A stretch of DNA of 64,000 nt from an uncultured Bacteroides sp. (GTDB lineage: Bacteria; Bacteroidota; Bacteroidia; Bacteroidales; Bacteroidaceae), in assembly GCA_944322285.1 (NCBI GenBank), contig CALUOR010000004.1:1-64000 (forward strand), written 5' to 3'. The position numbers were made by a program, and so were the translations under genes. Positions 28,801 to 36,744 of the stretch are shown in pieces. Positions within the stretch are counted from its first letter, which is position 1, and each line of letters begins with the position of its first letter. The notes beneath the pieces are model-generated. The model searched no databases. It saw only the letters and a program-made list of their open reading frames with translations, and was not told where the DNA came from.

Positions 28801-29040
28801 TCTTAACGGAGTAGCAGTGTTGGAAACACCAATACTATACTGGCCGTTGATGTCAGTAACAGTACCATTGGTTGTGCCCAACTCTAAAACAGAAACACCC
28901 ACAAGAGGTTCGTCATTTGAATCAACTACTTTTCCTGTAATTGTCACACTTTGCCCCCAAGCAAACGCTGTTGGCAGAAGAAGCCCCATCAATAGTAATA
29001 GGAGCCGAAATCGTAATTTAACACATGTAAGTGAATTCAT
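25882..29040 (-). CDS. SusC-like TonB-dependent transporter (PUL1)
   Basis: 1052 aa from the ATG at 29040, which starts the signal peptide (MNSLTCVKLRFRLLLLLMG); an in-frame ATG 20 codons upstream at 29100 lies upstream of the -7 element at 29088 and is rejected. After the signal comes a carboxypeptidase-D-like domain (VTITGKVVDSNDEPLVGVSV), a TonB-box region (VMVDDVIVIAYGT), a plug (QIKIRGIGSIASGSDPLWVVDG, AAATAIYGSRGANGVIIVTT) and a 22-strand barrel ending in FSAGINFKF. It imports oligosaccharides through the outer membrane with SusD. No anti-sigma-interacting STN domain is present, in keeping with HTCS control. Confidence 0.96.
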   Translation of the reverse strand: MNSLTCVKLRFRLLLLLMGLLLPTAFAWGQSVTITGKVVDSNDEPLVGVSVLELGTTNGTVTDINGQYSIGVSNTATPLRFSYIGYDEQEIVPGETRVLNIVMKESSVMVDDVIVIAYGTKKRRDMIGSVSKIKSEEMPLMQGGRFENSLQGLASGIQVVNDGMPGSTPQIKIRGIGSIASGSDPLWVVDGIVGGGSTMVNSNDIESIEILKDAAATAIYGSRGANGVIIVTTKKGRKGELKFDVHYEGGITPITNTDLGLADTKTYFKIMDEARANVGLSPLDPQKDIIEPYYSNWVTPITREEAMNTNMDWVDLVSRLGSFHDINVSLNQGGENSTTYASVNYRSDESSLKGLSMNSASARLNNEFKKGIVTVGTQSFLKYDRKNSTNKWAVVSDKFPWRKVYNPDDPTGYWNPQMADGHPTATLDRNYQLSTGENFSFRTTLYLDIDFKWVKGLSARADASYGYGLAQSDYWLSALINNTGNVDGNQGNKSKTTTKSQQYHAFATYKREWAEHGVDIVTGIEANRTYTDNSVVAGKNLSGEFQEPKIIGTMLGNNSAYIGGESYTFSFFNRLDYKFKQRYLIGASFVREGSSKFVKKNRFGNFYSVSGGWIISDEAFMRNASFISLLKLRGSYGETGNQNIPSEVTINSYAIKSKQYYNNMQNMYLWNIANKTAKWEKNKSIDVGLDYALFDNKINGSIAYYRRTTSDMLMRVQLPASAGITNSGGNADNNSMWSNVGSMYNQGFEFDINTTFVRKDFEWNMNYNLTTNMNKVTALDASVDAKGTGIINTRPGAITKKGLALGTYFMAEWAGVDPEKGIGMIYEIDLDRYNKTGETVKTGRLIPATQSNVNKHRIIQEGKTALPKVYMGWTNNFKYKDFDLSFMFYLSLGSYTFNYHGYTKSFVGDGRNNITAEMYEKSWKQPGDIAEYPQLRWQDKYNYDDNGDEKQNVTYIKHDAGHTRYLENSSYLRLRNLTIGYTLPQKICSKINIDALRIYLSAVNLFTITSFNGYDPEVRVKNQTGANAQGAIFTGSEMPQTRIFSAGINFKF

Positions 29041-29087
29041 GATAACTAAAAATTTTAAAAGGTTATTTAGTTGTTTAACTTTGGATG

Positions 29088-29095
29088 CAAAATTA
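29088..29095 (-). promoter_or_regulatory. -7 element of PUL1 susC
   Basis: TAATTTTG on the minus strand matches TAnnTTTG and lies about 48 bases before the ATG at 29040. The operator copy begins 73 bases upstream of it. Confidence 0.55.
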
Positions 29096-29167
29096 CGCAT
29101 TAAGGCGTGGCCCGGTTAATACTCATGCTTCAAAATATATAAGAATAGTAACCCAAGCATCACATAG

Positions 29168-29195
29168 GTTACATTTGTATGAGCGTGGTTACATC
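29168..29195. promoter_or_regulatory. Candidate HTCS1 operator, copy 2
   Basis: Direct GTTACAT half-sites at 29168-29174 and 29188-29195 (second is GTTACATC), again 20 bases apart. It lies 73 bases upstream of the susC -7 element, against 74 for copy 1 and the GH3 operon, in the same orientation. It could also serve the divergent plus-strand operon. Confidence 0.62.
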
Positions 29196-29377
29196 AGAGG
29201 CGTAATAGGGGTTCTGAAGTTGATGTTCAAGTGGTATGTATTACAGTTAATGCAATTCAAAATATAAGGCATGAATCGCTTTCAAATGCAAGATGAAATA
29301 GGTTAGGAAAATAGGGAATGAAACATCTTTCATACATTTTGGTCTATCATTGTTAGTAGGCACTCATTGGTTTGCTG

Positions 29378-29385
29378 TATTTTTG
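29378..29385 (+). promoter_or_regulatory. -7 element of the PUL1 plus-strand operon
   Basis: TATTTTTG matches TAnnTTTG, 30 bases before the ATG at 29416. No consensus -33 at 19-21 bases upstream, which fits an activator-dependent promoter. Confidence 0.5.
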
Positions 29386-29415
29386 CGGCAAAGTAAACCA
29401 AATAATAGAAAAACC

Positions 29416-31533
29416 ATGAAATACATTTTTTGTTTTTTATCAGCCTGCATTTTTGCTTTGCCAAGTATGGCACAAAGTCCTGTGCAGCTTTATCCTTCGC
29501 AAAGCAGTTCGGAGATTCAGAAGGCAATTGATGAAGCGAAGGAAAATGGCAGTACAATATTACTCAATGAAGGGGTTTATATTCTTGATAAGACCATTGA
29601 AATTTTCAATTGTTCCAATGGCTTCGTTATAAAAGGTATAAATCCTGAGAATACTGAGATTCAAAGTGCAATTCCATTAGGAGGGAAAATTAAACCTGTT
29701 GAGGACACCGTTGTATTAAATAGAATTCAGCCAAGCGTTCGGAAGGAAATTGTGGAAATAGATTTGGCCGCATTGGGCATTCATGTCTCGACTTTTCCTG
29801 ATCTTATGAAGGAACGGCAAAATTTCCCTCAATTGATATATAATGATACCCTGCTCCCACTTTCGCGTTATCCTAATAAGGGCTATCTTTATATGAAGAA
29901 AGTTATAGATAACTTTGGAACAAATGACAGGGGAGGTGTTTTTGAATACGATGATCCGGAACATGCCAAATGGGTAGATGCTCTTGAACGAGGTGTATGG
30001 TTTACCGGATATTGGCGGGTTCCATGGCAAGCATGGACGGTACGTATAAAAGATATAGATATAGAAAAGAAGCGGGTTACACATAGTGCCGGAATCGAAA
30101 CTCAAAATGGAAATGACGTAGGGATATACGGTGGCATTGGTTCTAAATATAATCGCCCTTATGGTTCTGGTAAAGAGAATTATTATGTGGAGAATTTATT
30201 GGAAGAAATAGATCAAGAAGGAGAATGGTGTATTGATTTCACAACTCAGAAATTGTACTTATTGCCACCTGATAATTTTGATGAGACTCTGTTGAGTATT
30301 ATATCCCAGAAAGGGCCTATGATTCATATTAAAAATTCCGATAAGATAGAAATTGAGAATATTTCTTTCAAAAATCATTTGGATGATGGTATCGTAATAG
30401 AAGATACGAAACGGAGTTCGATTGCTGGATGCCGTTTTAATAATATATTAGGTAATGCGGTGATTGTTAGAAACGGGAAATGTAACACTATAATGAGTAA
30501 TGATTTCTCTCATATTGGGCGAACATGTATTGAAGTGTCTGGCGGTGATAGAAAAGATTTAATTGCCTGTAACCATATTATAGAGAATAACTATTTTACA
30601 TGTTTCGGTATCATACAGCAGAGTTATGCCCCTGCTGTAAAATTGGGACAGTTTACTACGGGGATTGGTGTAGAGGAGGGCAATGCTGTAGGCATAGTTG
30701 TGCGTCATAATCTAGTGCACAATGCGCCTCATGCAGCTTTTATTTATGGTGGGAACAATAATATCTTGGAATATAACGAAGTTTTTGATATTGCGAGAGT
30801 CACTGGTGATGTCGGTGCTTTTTATAGCCGTTGGGATTGGACTGCAAGGGGAAATGTGATGCGTTATAATTTCGTTCATCATGTGCCACGGGCCAATGCT
30901 TTTTATGCGGATGACGGACATGCCGGAGATTCTATTTATAATAATGTGGTACATCAGGCTGTTTCTGGGACAATAATTGGAGGAGGACATTATAATTACG
31001 TACATGACAATGTCTATTTCAATTGCAGTTCAGCTGGTATAAGTATTGATGCACGCGGAAAGCAAAGGAATTACAATGCGCAGAATCCGGATTTCAATCG
31101 TCTGTTTGAGGTTTTTCAAATTAATGAAGGACATTGGGATCATGTTTATCCCCAAATGAGCCGTTTTTTGAAAACAAGCCATTTAGAACTTCCTATAGGG
31201 AATGATATTGAAAGTAATATTTTTATCAATTGTCATCTTGGATTACGTAAAGAGGGAAAACCAGAAGATTTCCGTTATTCTCATTTCAGAAGAAATGAAG
31301 ATTTTTCCTTACCGAATTCTGCTTATGAAGAAATGTTCCAAATGAAAAGTTTGAAGTGCCTGCAAAATCTCATTCCAATAGAGAAATATCATTTGGAGGA
31401 ATGCGGGTTGTATAAAGACAATTATCGTATTCAATTACCTGATAGAGAAAAACTGTTAAATTCAATAAAGAGACAAGAGGCTGGTTTTGATTCTATTGAA
31501 GACCAAAAAACGACTAATAATAACCAACAATAA
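29416..31533 (+). CDS. Secreted parallel beta-helix protein, GH141-like
   Basis: 705 aa from the ATG at 29416 (MKYIFCFLSACIFALPSMAQ signal peptide). The product is a right-handed parallel beta-helix: LYPSQSSSEIQKAIDEAKENG and NGSTILLNEGVY at the start, then many short turn repeats such as NNNILEYNEVFDI, GNVMRYNFVHHV, YNNVVHQAV and YNYVHDNVYFN. The motif TGDVGAFYSRWDWTARGN resembles GH141 (alpha-L-fucosidase/xylanase) and related helix families. I cannot place catalytic residues, so a polysaccharide lyase or epimerase is possible. It is the first gene of a four-gene plus-strand operon that ends in a GH29 fucosidase; the next gene starts 10 bases after its stop. Confidence 0.7.
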   Translation: MKYIFCFLSACIFALPSMAQSPVQLYPSQSSSEIQKAIDEAKENGSTILLNEGVYILDKTIEIFNCSNGFVIKGINPENTEIQSAIPLGGKIKPVEDTVVLNRIQPSVRKEIVEIDLAALGIHVSTFPDLMKERQNFPQLIYNDTLLPLSRYPNKGYLYMKKVIDNFGTNDRGGVFEYDDPEHAKWVDALERGVWFTGYWRVPWQAWTVRIKDIDIEKKRVTHSAGIETQNGNDVGIYGGIGSKYNRPYGSGKENYYVENLLEEIDQEGEWCIDFTTQKLYLLPPDNFDETLLSIISQKGPMIHIKNSDKIEIENISFKNHLDDGIVIEDTKRSSIAGCRFNNILGNAVIVRNGKCNTIMSNDFSHIGRTCIEVSGGDRKDLIACNHIIENNYFTCFGIIQQSYAPAVKLGQFTTGIGVEEGNAVGIVVRHNLVHNAPHAAFIYGGNNNILEYNEVFDIARVTGDVGAFYSRWDWTARGNVMRYNFVHHVPRANAFYADDGHAGDSIYNNVVHQAVSGTIIGGGHYNYVHDNVYFNCSSAGISIDARGKQRNYNAQNPDFNRLFEVFQINEGHWDHVYPQMSRFLKTSHLELPIGNDIESNIFINCHLGLRKEGKPEDFRYSHFRRNEDFSLPNSAYEEMFQMKSLKCLQNLIPIEKYHLEECGLYKDNYRIQLPDREKLLNSIKRQEAGFDSIEDQKTTNNNQQ

Positions 31534-31543
31534 TCTCTACAAA

Positions 31544-33298
31544 ATGAAAAGAGTTTTATTCTTACTTTATGGATTAAGCTGTCTTTTCTGGCACAGTTTA
31601 TCCGCGCAGCTTCCAATCGTTATGGATATGGTCCATCATAATCCAGGAGAAGCATTTACGGAAAGCAAGTTTAATGATCCAAATACGTTGGCTCAATATG
31701 GATTCAATGCACAAGTAGTAAATGAATTTCAATCAGTTCATACTGCTATAACCTATGATAGCTTGAATGAATGTATTTGTCCTGTTGGATCGAAAGAACG
31801 GTTATGGGTTGATTCCATTGCTAATAGAATCCAGCTCAGAATAGAGGCAATACACAAGGCCGGGTTGGAAGCGTATTACTTTACAGATATAATAGTTCTT
31901 CCTAAACGGCTTGTCGAAATATATCGAGAAGAGATTTGTGATGCAAGCGGAAGAGTCGATTTCACACGGGAGAAAACGCAAGAGATTCATCGAATTATGC
32001 TCAGAGAAATATTCAAACGTTTTCCAACATTAGATGGACTTGTAATTCGGGTGGGAGAAACCTATTTGCAAAATACGCCTTATCATACGGGAAACGGACC
32101 GATACCAAGAGATGAGAAGTCTTGGGAGCACAATTCCTTGTATAAAACGGACGGAGGAGAAGAAATCCATCGTTGTTTGATAAACCTTTTAAGAGAAGAA
32201 GTTTGTATACGGCTAAATAAAAAAGTATTTTATCGTACATGGGATTTTGGATATTTCCATGTCAATCCACAATATTATTTAAGTGTAACTGAAAGTATTG
32301 AACCTCATCCAAATTTGTATATGTGTATCAAACATGTGCAAGGCGACTATCATCGAACATTCAAATTTAATCCTACTTTAGGCATCGGCCGACATAAACA
32401 AGTGGTGGAAGTTGAATGTCAGCGAGAGTATGAAGGAAAAGGGGCTTATCCTAATTATATAGCTGATGGCGTATTAAATGGTTTTGAGGAATTAAAATCA
32501 GATTCCCACCCTTATTGCCTAAATCATTTTAAGCAAAATCCGTTATTTGCGGGAATTTGGACTTGGTCACGAGGAGGAGGATGGAGAGGCCCTTATATAA
32601 AAAATGAATTATGGTGTGATGTTAACGTGGCTGTACTTGCCGAATGGGCTAACAATATGTCATTGACAGAAAAAGAAATAATTGATAAGTATGCGACAAA
32701 TAATGGGTTTGAGGGGGCGGATGTTGAACGTTTCCACCAATTAGCTCTTTTATCAGCTGATGCGATTGTCAGAGGGCGTGCTTCTTTGATAATGCCTGTT
32801 AATGTCTGGTGGACAAGAGATCAGTTTATAGGTGGATTGAAAGAATTAAAAAAGAATTTGGAAATGATCGTAACATCAGGCTTAACAGATAAAATGATAG
32901 CAGAGAAGCAGGAAAGTACAAACTTGTGGAAAAAAATAGTTCTGCTCGCAAACCAGATACAAACTGGTCATCCGGAAATGAGGCATTATTTGCGCACTTC
33001 TGCCGAATACGGACTTTTGTTATATTCCATTTATGAACAGGGCTGGATTATCATGCTTAAAGGGTATGAAGGCGATAAATCGGGGATATATGATGTTGGG
33101 ACGATTGAGAAAGCAATTGCTCAATATGATTTATTATGGGAGAAATATAACTCATTCGTTAAAACGCATGCGGATTGTGCTACAGCTTATGAGCCTTACA
33201 GCTTCGATTTTAATAATCCGCCGCAATACCATAACTTGCAAGAAGGACTGAAACCCTCTGTAGATAGATATAGAAATATTGTTAAAACAAAAAAATGA
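31544..33298 (+). CDS. Secreted hydrolase-like protein, family not recognised
   Basis: 584 aa from the ATG at 31544 (MKRVLFLLYGLSCLFWHSLSAQ signal peptide). I do not recognise the family. Alternating strands and helices suggest a TIM barrel: IVMDMVHHNPGEA, AGLEAYYFTDIIVLP, FPTLDGLVIRVGETY, KKVFYRTWDFGYFH, LYMCIKHVQGDY, KQVVEVECQREYEG and FAGIWTWSRGGGWRG. The Glu of VRVGETY and a Glu of the VEVECQREYE strand are candidate catalytic residues, placed on strand ends as in clan GH-A. A helical C-terminal domain (about 400-584) follows. It lies inside the PUL1 enzyme operon, so a role in glycan breakdown is likely. Confidence 0.6.
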   Translation: MKRVLFLLYGLSCLFWHSLSAQLPIVMDMVHHNPGEAFTESKFNDPNTLAQYGFNAQVVNEFQSVHTAITYDSLNECICPVGSKERLWVDSIANRIQLRIEAIHKAGLEAYYFTDIIVLPKRLVEIYREEICDASGRVDFTREKTQEIHRIMLREIFKRFPTLDGLVIRVGETYLQNTPYHTGNGPIPRDEKSWEHNSLYKTDGGEEIHRCLINLLREEVCIRLNKKVFYRTWDFGYFHVNPQYYLSVTESIEPHPNLYMCIKHVQGDYHRTFKFNPTLGIGRHKQVVEVECQREYEGKGAYPNYIADGVLNGFEELKSDSHPYCLNHFKQNPLFAGIWTWSRGGGWRGPYIKNELWCDVNVAVLAEWANNMSLTEKEIIDKYATNNGFEGADVERFHQLALLSADAIVRGRASLIMPVNVWWTRDQFIGGLKELKKNLEMIVTSGLTDKMIAEKQESTNLWKKIVLLANQIQTGHPEMRHYLRTSAEYGLLLYSIYEQGWIIMLKGYEGDKSGIYDVGTIEKAIAQYDLLWEKYNSFVKTHADCATAYEPYSFDFNNPPQYHNLQEGLKPSVDRYRNIVKTKK

Positions 33299-33302
33299 TA
33301 TT

Positions 33303-34079
33303 ATGAAAAAGTTTTTTATTATTACCTTATTGCTGTCATTCATTTCAGCTCAAGCAATAACAGCTCAAATGCAGTCTTCAAAAGATAAATATACGATTTT
33401 ACTGACGGGGGCTTCGTTTGCTTCTCCTCAAAATGGTTGGTTTGAGATTGGTTGTCGAAAACTGGGAGCAACTCCGATTAACAGAGCTGTCGGAGGAGAA
33501 GCTATAGCCAATACTGCTAATAGAATGGAAGATGGTACTCTTTATTCTCCAGAGGAACTGGAAATAATAGATGCTTTAGTTATTATGCAGGTTCACAACA
33601 AAGATGTATATGAAGAATTGCAATTAAAAGATAGTTATACTGATTATGAATTGCCTTTTGACCGCAGCAATTATGCGGCTGCTTATGATTATGTCATCAA
33701 ACGATATATCACAGAATGTTATGAATTGAGAAATAATCCCAAATCTCGATATTATAACACTCCTTATGGTAAACCTGCAGTTATCGTATTATGCACACAT
33801 TGGCATGACTGCCGTACAGTTTACAATGAAAGTGTTAGAAAGCTCGCTCAAAAATGGGGACTCCCATTAATTGAATTCGATAAATATATAGGCTTCTCTA
33901 AAAATATGTTACATCCGGTTACACAGGAACCGTTCAGTACATTGTATTCTACTGATACGCAAGAAACTGAGGGAGTTGTTTATGGGCATCATCCTATACG
34001 TGGAGAACAATCATATATACAGCAGCGCATGGCGGCTATTTTTGTTGATACCATGATGAAGATTCTGCCGATAAAATAA
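33303..34079 (+). CDS. Secreted SGNH-hydrolase-like protein
   Basis: 258 aa from the ATG at 33303, 4 bases after the previous stop. Signal peptide MKKFFIITLLLSFISAQAITAQ. The remaining 235 residues have SGNH-like blocks: LLTGASFASPQNGW (Ser in block I), NRAVGGEAIANTA (Gly in block II), VIMQVHNKDVYEE (Asn in block III) and GHHPIRGEQSYIQ (His near the C-terminus). Block I lacks the classical GDS and no Asp sits three residues before the His, so it is a divergent esterase or an inactive relative. It is the second SGNH-type protein of PUL1, after the one at 16371-17633. Confidence 0.62.
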   Translation: MKKFFIITLLLSFISAQAITAQMQSSKDKYTILLTGASFASPQNGWFEIGCRKLGATPINRAVGGEAIANTANRMEDGTLYSPEELEIIDALVIMQVHNKDVYEELQLKDSYTDYELPFDRSNYAAAYDYVIKRYITECYELRNNPKSRYYNTPYGKPAVIVLCTHWHDCRTVYNESVRKLAQKWGLPLIEFDKYIGFSKNMLHPVTQEPFSTLYSTDTQETEGVVYGHHPIRGEQSYIQQRMAAIFVDTMMKILPIK

Positions 34080-34127
34080 AATTTATAAGGATTCATTGTA
34101 TAATATTGCTATAGACATTGTTAAATT

Positions 34128-35513
34128 ATGAAGAGGAATTTTGCGTGTATATTTTTCTTTTGCATATTGGCTTCTCAAACTATAATAGCCATGGAATCAG
34201 GGGTTAAACAGCCTGCTAAATATGTAGATAAGACAGAACGTATGTCGTGGTGGACAGCTGGCAGGTTCGGATTATTCATACATTGGGGATTATATTCAAT
34301 GCCGGCTCGACACGAATGGGTCAAAAGCAGAGAGAAAATGACTGACTCCATTTATGACCGATATATGGAATATTTTAATCCGGATTTATATAATCCACGA
34401 GAGTGGGCGCGTTTAGCTAAGAATGCTGGTTTTAAATACGTTGTTTTCACAACAAAACATCACGATGGATTTTGTATGTGGGATACTAAATATAGTGACT
34501 ATAAGATAACTCACACTCCCTATCGTAAGGATGTCTTGGCCCCTTTGGTGGAGGCGTTCCGTCAGGAAGGGTTGCGCATTGGTTTTTATTATTCACTAAT
34601 AGATTGGCACCATCCCGACTTCACCATTGACCGTAATCATCCATTAATGCCGCAAGATCCCACAAAACTTGAAAAACTTAATCAAAAGCGTGACATGGCG
34701 AAGTATAGGGAATATATGAAGAAACAACTGACAGAATTGCTTACTGAATATGGACAAATTGATGAATTATTTTTAGACTATACATACGATACAGGAGAAT
34801 ATGGAAAAAATAAAAATGATTGGGACTCAGAAGGCATTGTTAAGCTTGTTCGGAATTTGCAGCCACAAATAATCATCAATAATCGACTAGGACTTTCTGA
34901 GGATAGTCAAGGATGGGATTATATTACTCCTGAGCAATTTATGCCGCACGAATGGCCGACTATTCAGAATCAACGAGTTCCTTGGGAAACTTGTCAAACA
35001 TTCTCCGGCTCATGGGGATATAATCGAGATGAGGAAAATTGGAAAAGTACACATCAATTGATCGTTATGTTGGCTGAGACTGTAAGCAAGGGTGGCAATT
35101 TGCTCTTAAATGTGGGGCCTACTGCAAGAGGCGTTTTTGATGAACGGGCTATAGAGCGTTTGAAAGGATTAAGCGAATGGATGTATTTTCATCATGATGC
35201 CATTTATGAATGTACTGCCGCACCTTCAGAATACGAATGCCCCGATAATTGTATGCTTACCTATAATCCTAAAACAAGGCGTTTATATATTCATGTATTG
35301 GAATGGCCTTTCAAATCGTTGTATTTGAAGGGGTATAGAGGGAAAATAAAATATGTACAATTGTTGAATGACCATTCCGAATTAAAATTTCGTACAGATA
35401 CGGAACGTGGAAGTCATACAACAGAGAATACAGAAGCGGATGATGTCATTATCACCCTGCCGACAAAACGTCCTAATGTCGAACTACCCGTCATAGAAGT
35501 TATTTTAAATTAG
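34128..35513 (+). CDS. GH29 alpha-L-fucosidase
   Basis: 461 aa with signal peptide MKRNFACIFFFCILASQTIIAM. The GH29 barrel is clear: RMSWWTAGRFGLFIHWGLYS, YVVFTTKHHDGFCMWDTKYSDY, RIGFYYSLIDWHHPDF, and the nucleophile Asp expected in ELFLDYTYD (about residue 216). The family usually has a Trp-Phe-Asp type motif there, so LFLDY is a mild variant. C-terminal beta-sandwich from about 350. It removes alpha-L-fucose from non-reducing ends. It is the last gene of the PUL1 enzyme operon; its stop overlaps the convergent AI-2E-family gene by 4 bases. Confidence 0.92.
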   Translation: MKRNFACIFFFCILASQTIIAMESGVKQPAKYVDKTERMSWWTAGRFGLFIHWGLYSMPARHEWVKSREKMTDSIYDRYMEYFNPDLYNPREWARLAKNAGFKYVVFTTKHHDGFCMWDTKYSDYKITHTPYRKDVLAPLVEAFRQEGLRIGFYYSLIDWHHPDFTIDRNHPLMPQDPTKLEKLNQKRDMAKYREYMKKQLTELLTEYGQIDELFLDYTYDTGEYGKNKNDWDSEGIVKLVRNLQPQIIINNRLGLSEDSQGWDYITPEQFMPHEWPTIQNQRVPWETCQTFSGSWGYNRDEENWKSTHQLIVMLAETVSKGGNLLLNVGPTARGVFDERAIERLKGLSEWMYFHHDAIYECTAAPSEYECPDNCMLTYNPKTRRLYIHVLEWPFKSLYLKGYRGKIKYVQLLNDHSELKFRTDTERGSHTTENTEADDVIITLPTKRPNVELPVIEVILN

Positions 35514-36607
35514 TCCTCTTCTCCCCGATGTATCCTCTCCTTATTAATAATGAAACGTTGATAGTAGGACAGCATTAAAGAGGTGAGTGGCAGGGCGATA
35601 ATCATTCCTAACATGCCCATTAACGAACCCCAGACAGAGAGGGAAAGTAGGATGATGGCGGGATTAAGCCCCGTTATCTTGCCCATGACGCGGGGCACGA
35701 TAATGCCATCCTCAATGGCTTGTACCACGGCAAATACGGCTAAAGCTGCGAGCAGTATAAGCCAGAAATTGCCGCCCGTATCAGCTGCCTTCAGGATGGC
35801 GAGGATGATGGTGGGAATGAAGCCAATGATTTGCAAGTAGGGCACCAAGTTGAGCACGCCTATGAAGAGGCCGAGGGCGATGGCCATCGGGAAGTCGATA
35901 ATCAGGAATCCGATGCTGAACAAGATGCCTACGCACAATGCCACAAAGGCTTGGCCACGGAAGTATTTGTTCATGCCATCCTTGATGTCGTTCATGATGT
36001 CTACTACGAAAGGACGATAGCGTACGGGCACCAAATGCGTCCAGCCTTCGGCTATGCTTTCATAATCCAGCAGGATAAAGACGATGTAGAGCAGGATGAT
36101 GAAAATGGTGAATATGCTATACAGTACGCTGAGCGAGCCGGAAAGCAAGGACCAAAGAGGCGGGACGGCTTCCTTCAGAGCGTCCAACAGATTCTTTTGC
36201 TGGAAAATTTCTTTTAGTGCCTGTGGGTCAACATTCTCGTGCAGAAAGTCGGACAGCTGATGCGGAATGTTGCTGGCTGTGCTATTGGTGGTGAAATATT
36301 CGAGCAATAAGTCTTTCACTCTTCCAAACTCCTGAATCATAGGCGGAATCAGCAGATAGAAGATAGCTACGCCTATCCCCACCAGCGTAAAGAGCGTGAA
36401 GAAGATGGACGCGATGCGGCTTCTCAACTTCAGCCGATATTGGAAGAAGGTCACCATCGGATATATCATGTAAGCGATGAGCCATGCGATGAAAAAGGGC
36501 AATAACACACTGCTCAGGCGTTTCACCAGCATTAATAAGACGATGAGGGTGGCTCCGATAAGGATGCCGCGTATAAAACTGTCGAAAGTAATCTTTTTGC
36601 GCTCCAT
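35510..36607 (-). CDS. AI-2E family transporter (PerM-like)
   Basis: 365 aa inner-membrane protein with about 8 membrane segments: VLLMLVKRLSSVLLPFFIAWLIAYMIYP at the start, a soluble middle part (about 90-160), then LGLFIGVLNLVPYLQIIGFIPTI and DGIIVPRVMGKITGLNPAIILLSL, the family signature region. The family name derives from autoinducer-2 export, but members also work as Na/H antiporters or have unknown substrates. It is housekeeping in character and marks the right edge of PUL1; its end overlaps the GH29 stop codon. Confidence 0.9.
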   Translation of the reverse strand: MERKKITFDSFIRGILIGATLIVLLMLVKRLSSVLLPFFIAWLIAYMIYPMVTFFQYRLKLRSRIASIFFTLFTLVGIGVAIFYLLIPPMIQEFGRVKDLLLEYFTTNSTASNIPHQLSDFLHENVDPQALKEIFQQKNLLDALKEAVPPLWSLLSGSLSVLYSIFTIFIILLYIVFILLDYESIAEGWTHLVPVRYRPFVVDIMNDIKDGMNKYFRGQAFVALCVGILFSIGFLIIDFPMAIALGLFIGVLNLVPYLQIIGFIPTIILAILKAADTGGNFWLILLAALAVFAVVQAIEDGIIVPRVMGKITGLNPAIILLSLSVWGSLMGMLGMIIALPLTSLMLSYYQRFIINKERIHRGEED

Positions 36608-36657
36608 AGCTTGACGGTGATTAAAAAATTGCCATTGCTTTTCTTGTTAATAAGCTA

Positions 36658-36665
36658 CAAAATTA
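36658..36665 (-). promoter_or_regulatory. -7 element of the AI-2E-family gene
   Basis: TAATTTTG on the minus strand, 51 bases before the ATG at 36607. It is one of two divergent -7 elements in this region. Confidence 0.5.
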
Positions 36666-36707
36666 ATCATTTTGTTCGCACTAAGAGATTTTTTCATTAT
36701 TTATTTC

Positions 36708-36715
36708 TACATTTG
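36708..36715 (+). promoter_or_regulatory. -7 element of the coiled-coil / rsmI operon
   Basis: TACATTTG matches TAnnTTTG, about 30 bases before the ATG at 36745. Confidence 0.5.
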
Positions 36716-36744
36716 CGTTTATAATGCGGATATGATAGAGTAAT

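Larger units (their letters stand above)
29041..29415. other. Divergent promoter region, susC / beta-helix operons
   Basis: 375 bases without a gene. It holds the susC -7 element (29088-29095, minus), the second candidate HTCS1 operator (29168-29195), and the -7 element of the plus-strand arm (29378-29385). An inverted GTAACC / GGTTAC pair (about 29149-29172) overlaps the operator edge. Confidence 0.65.
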
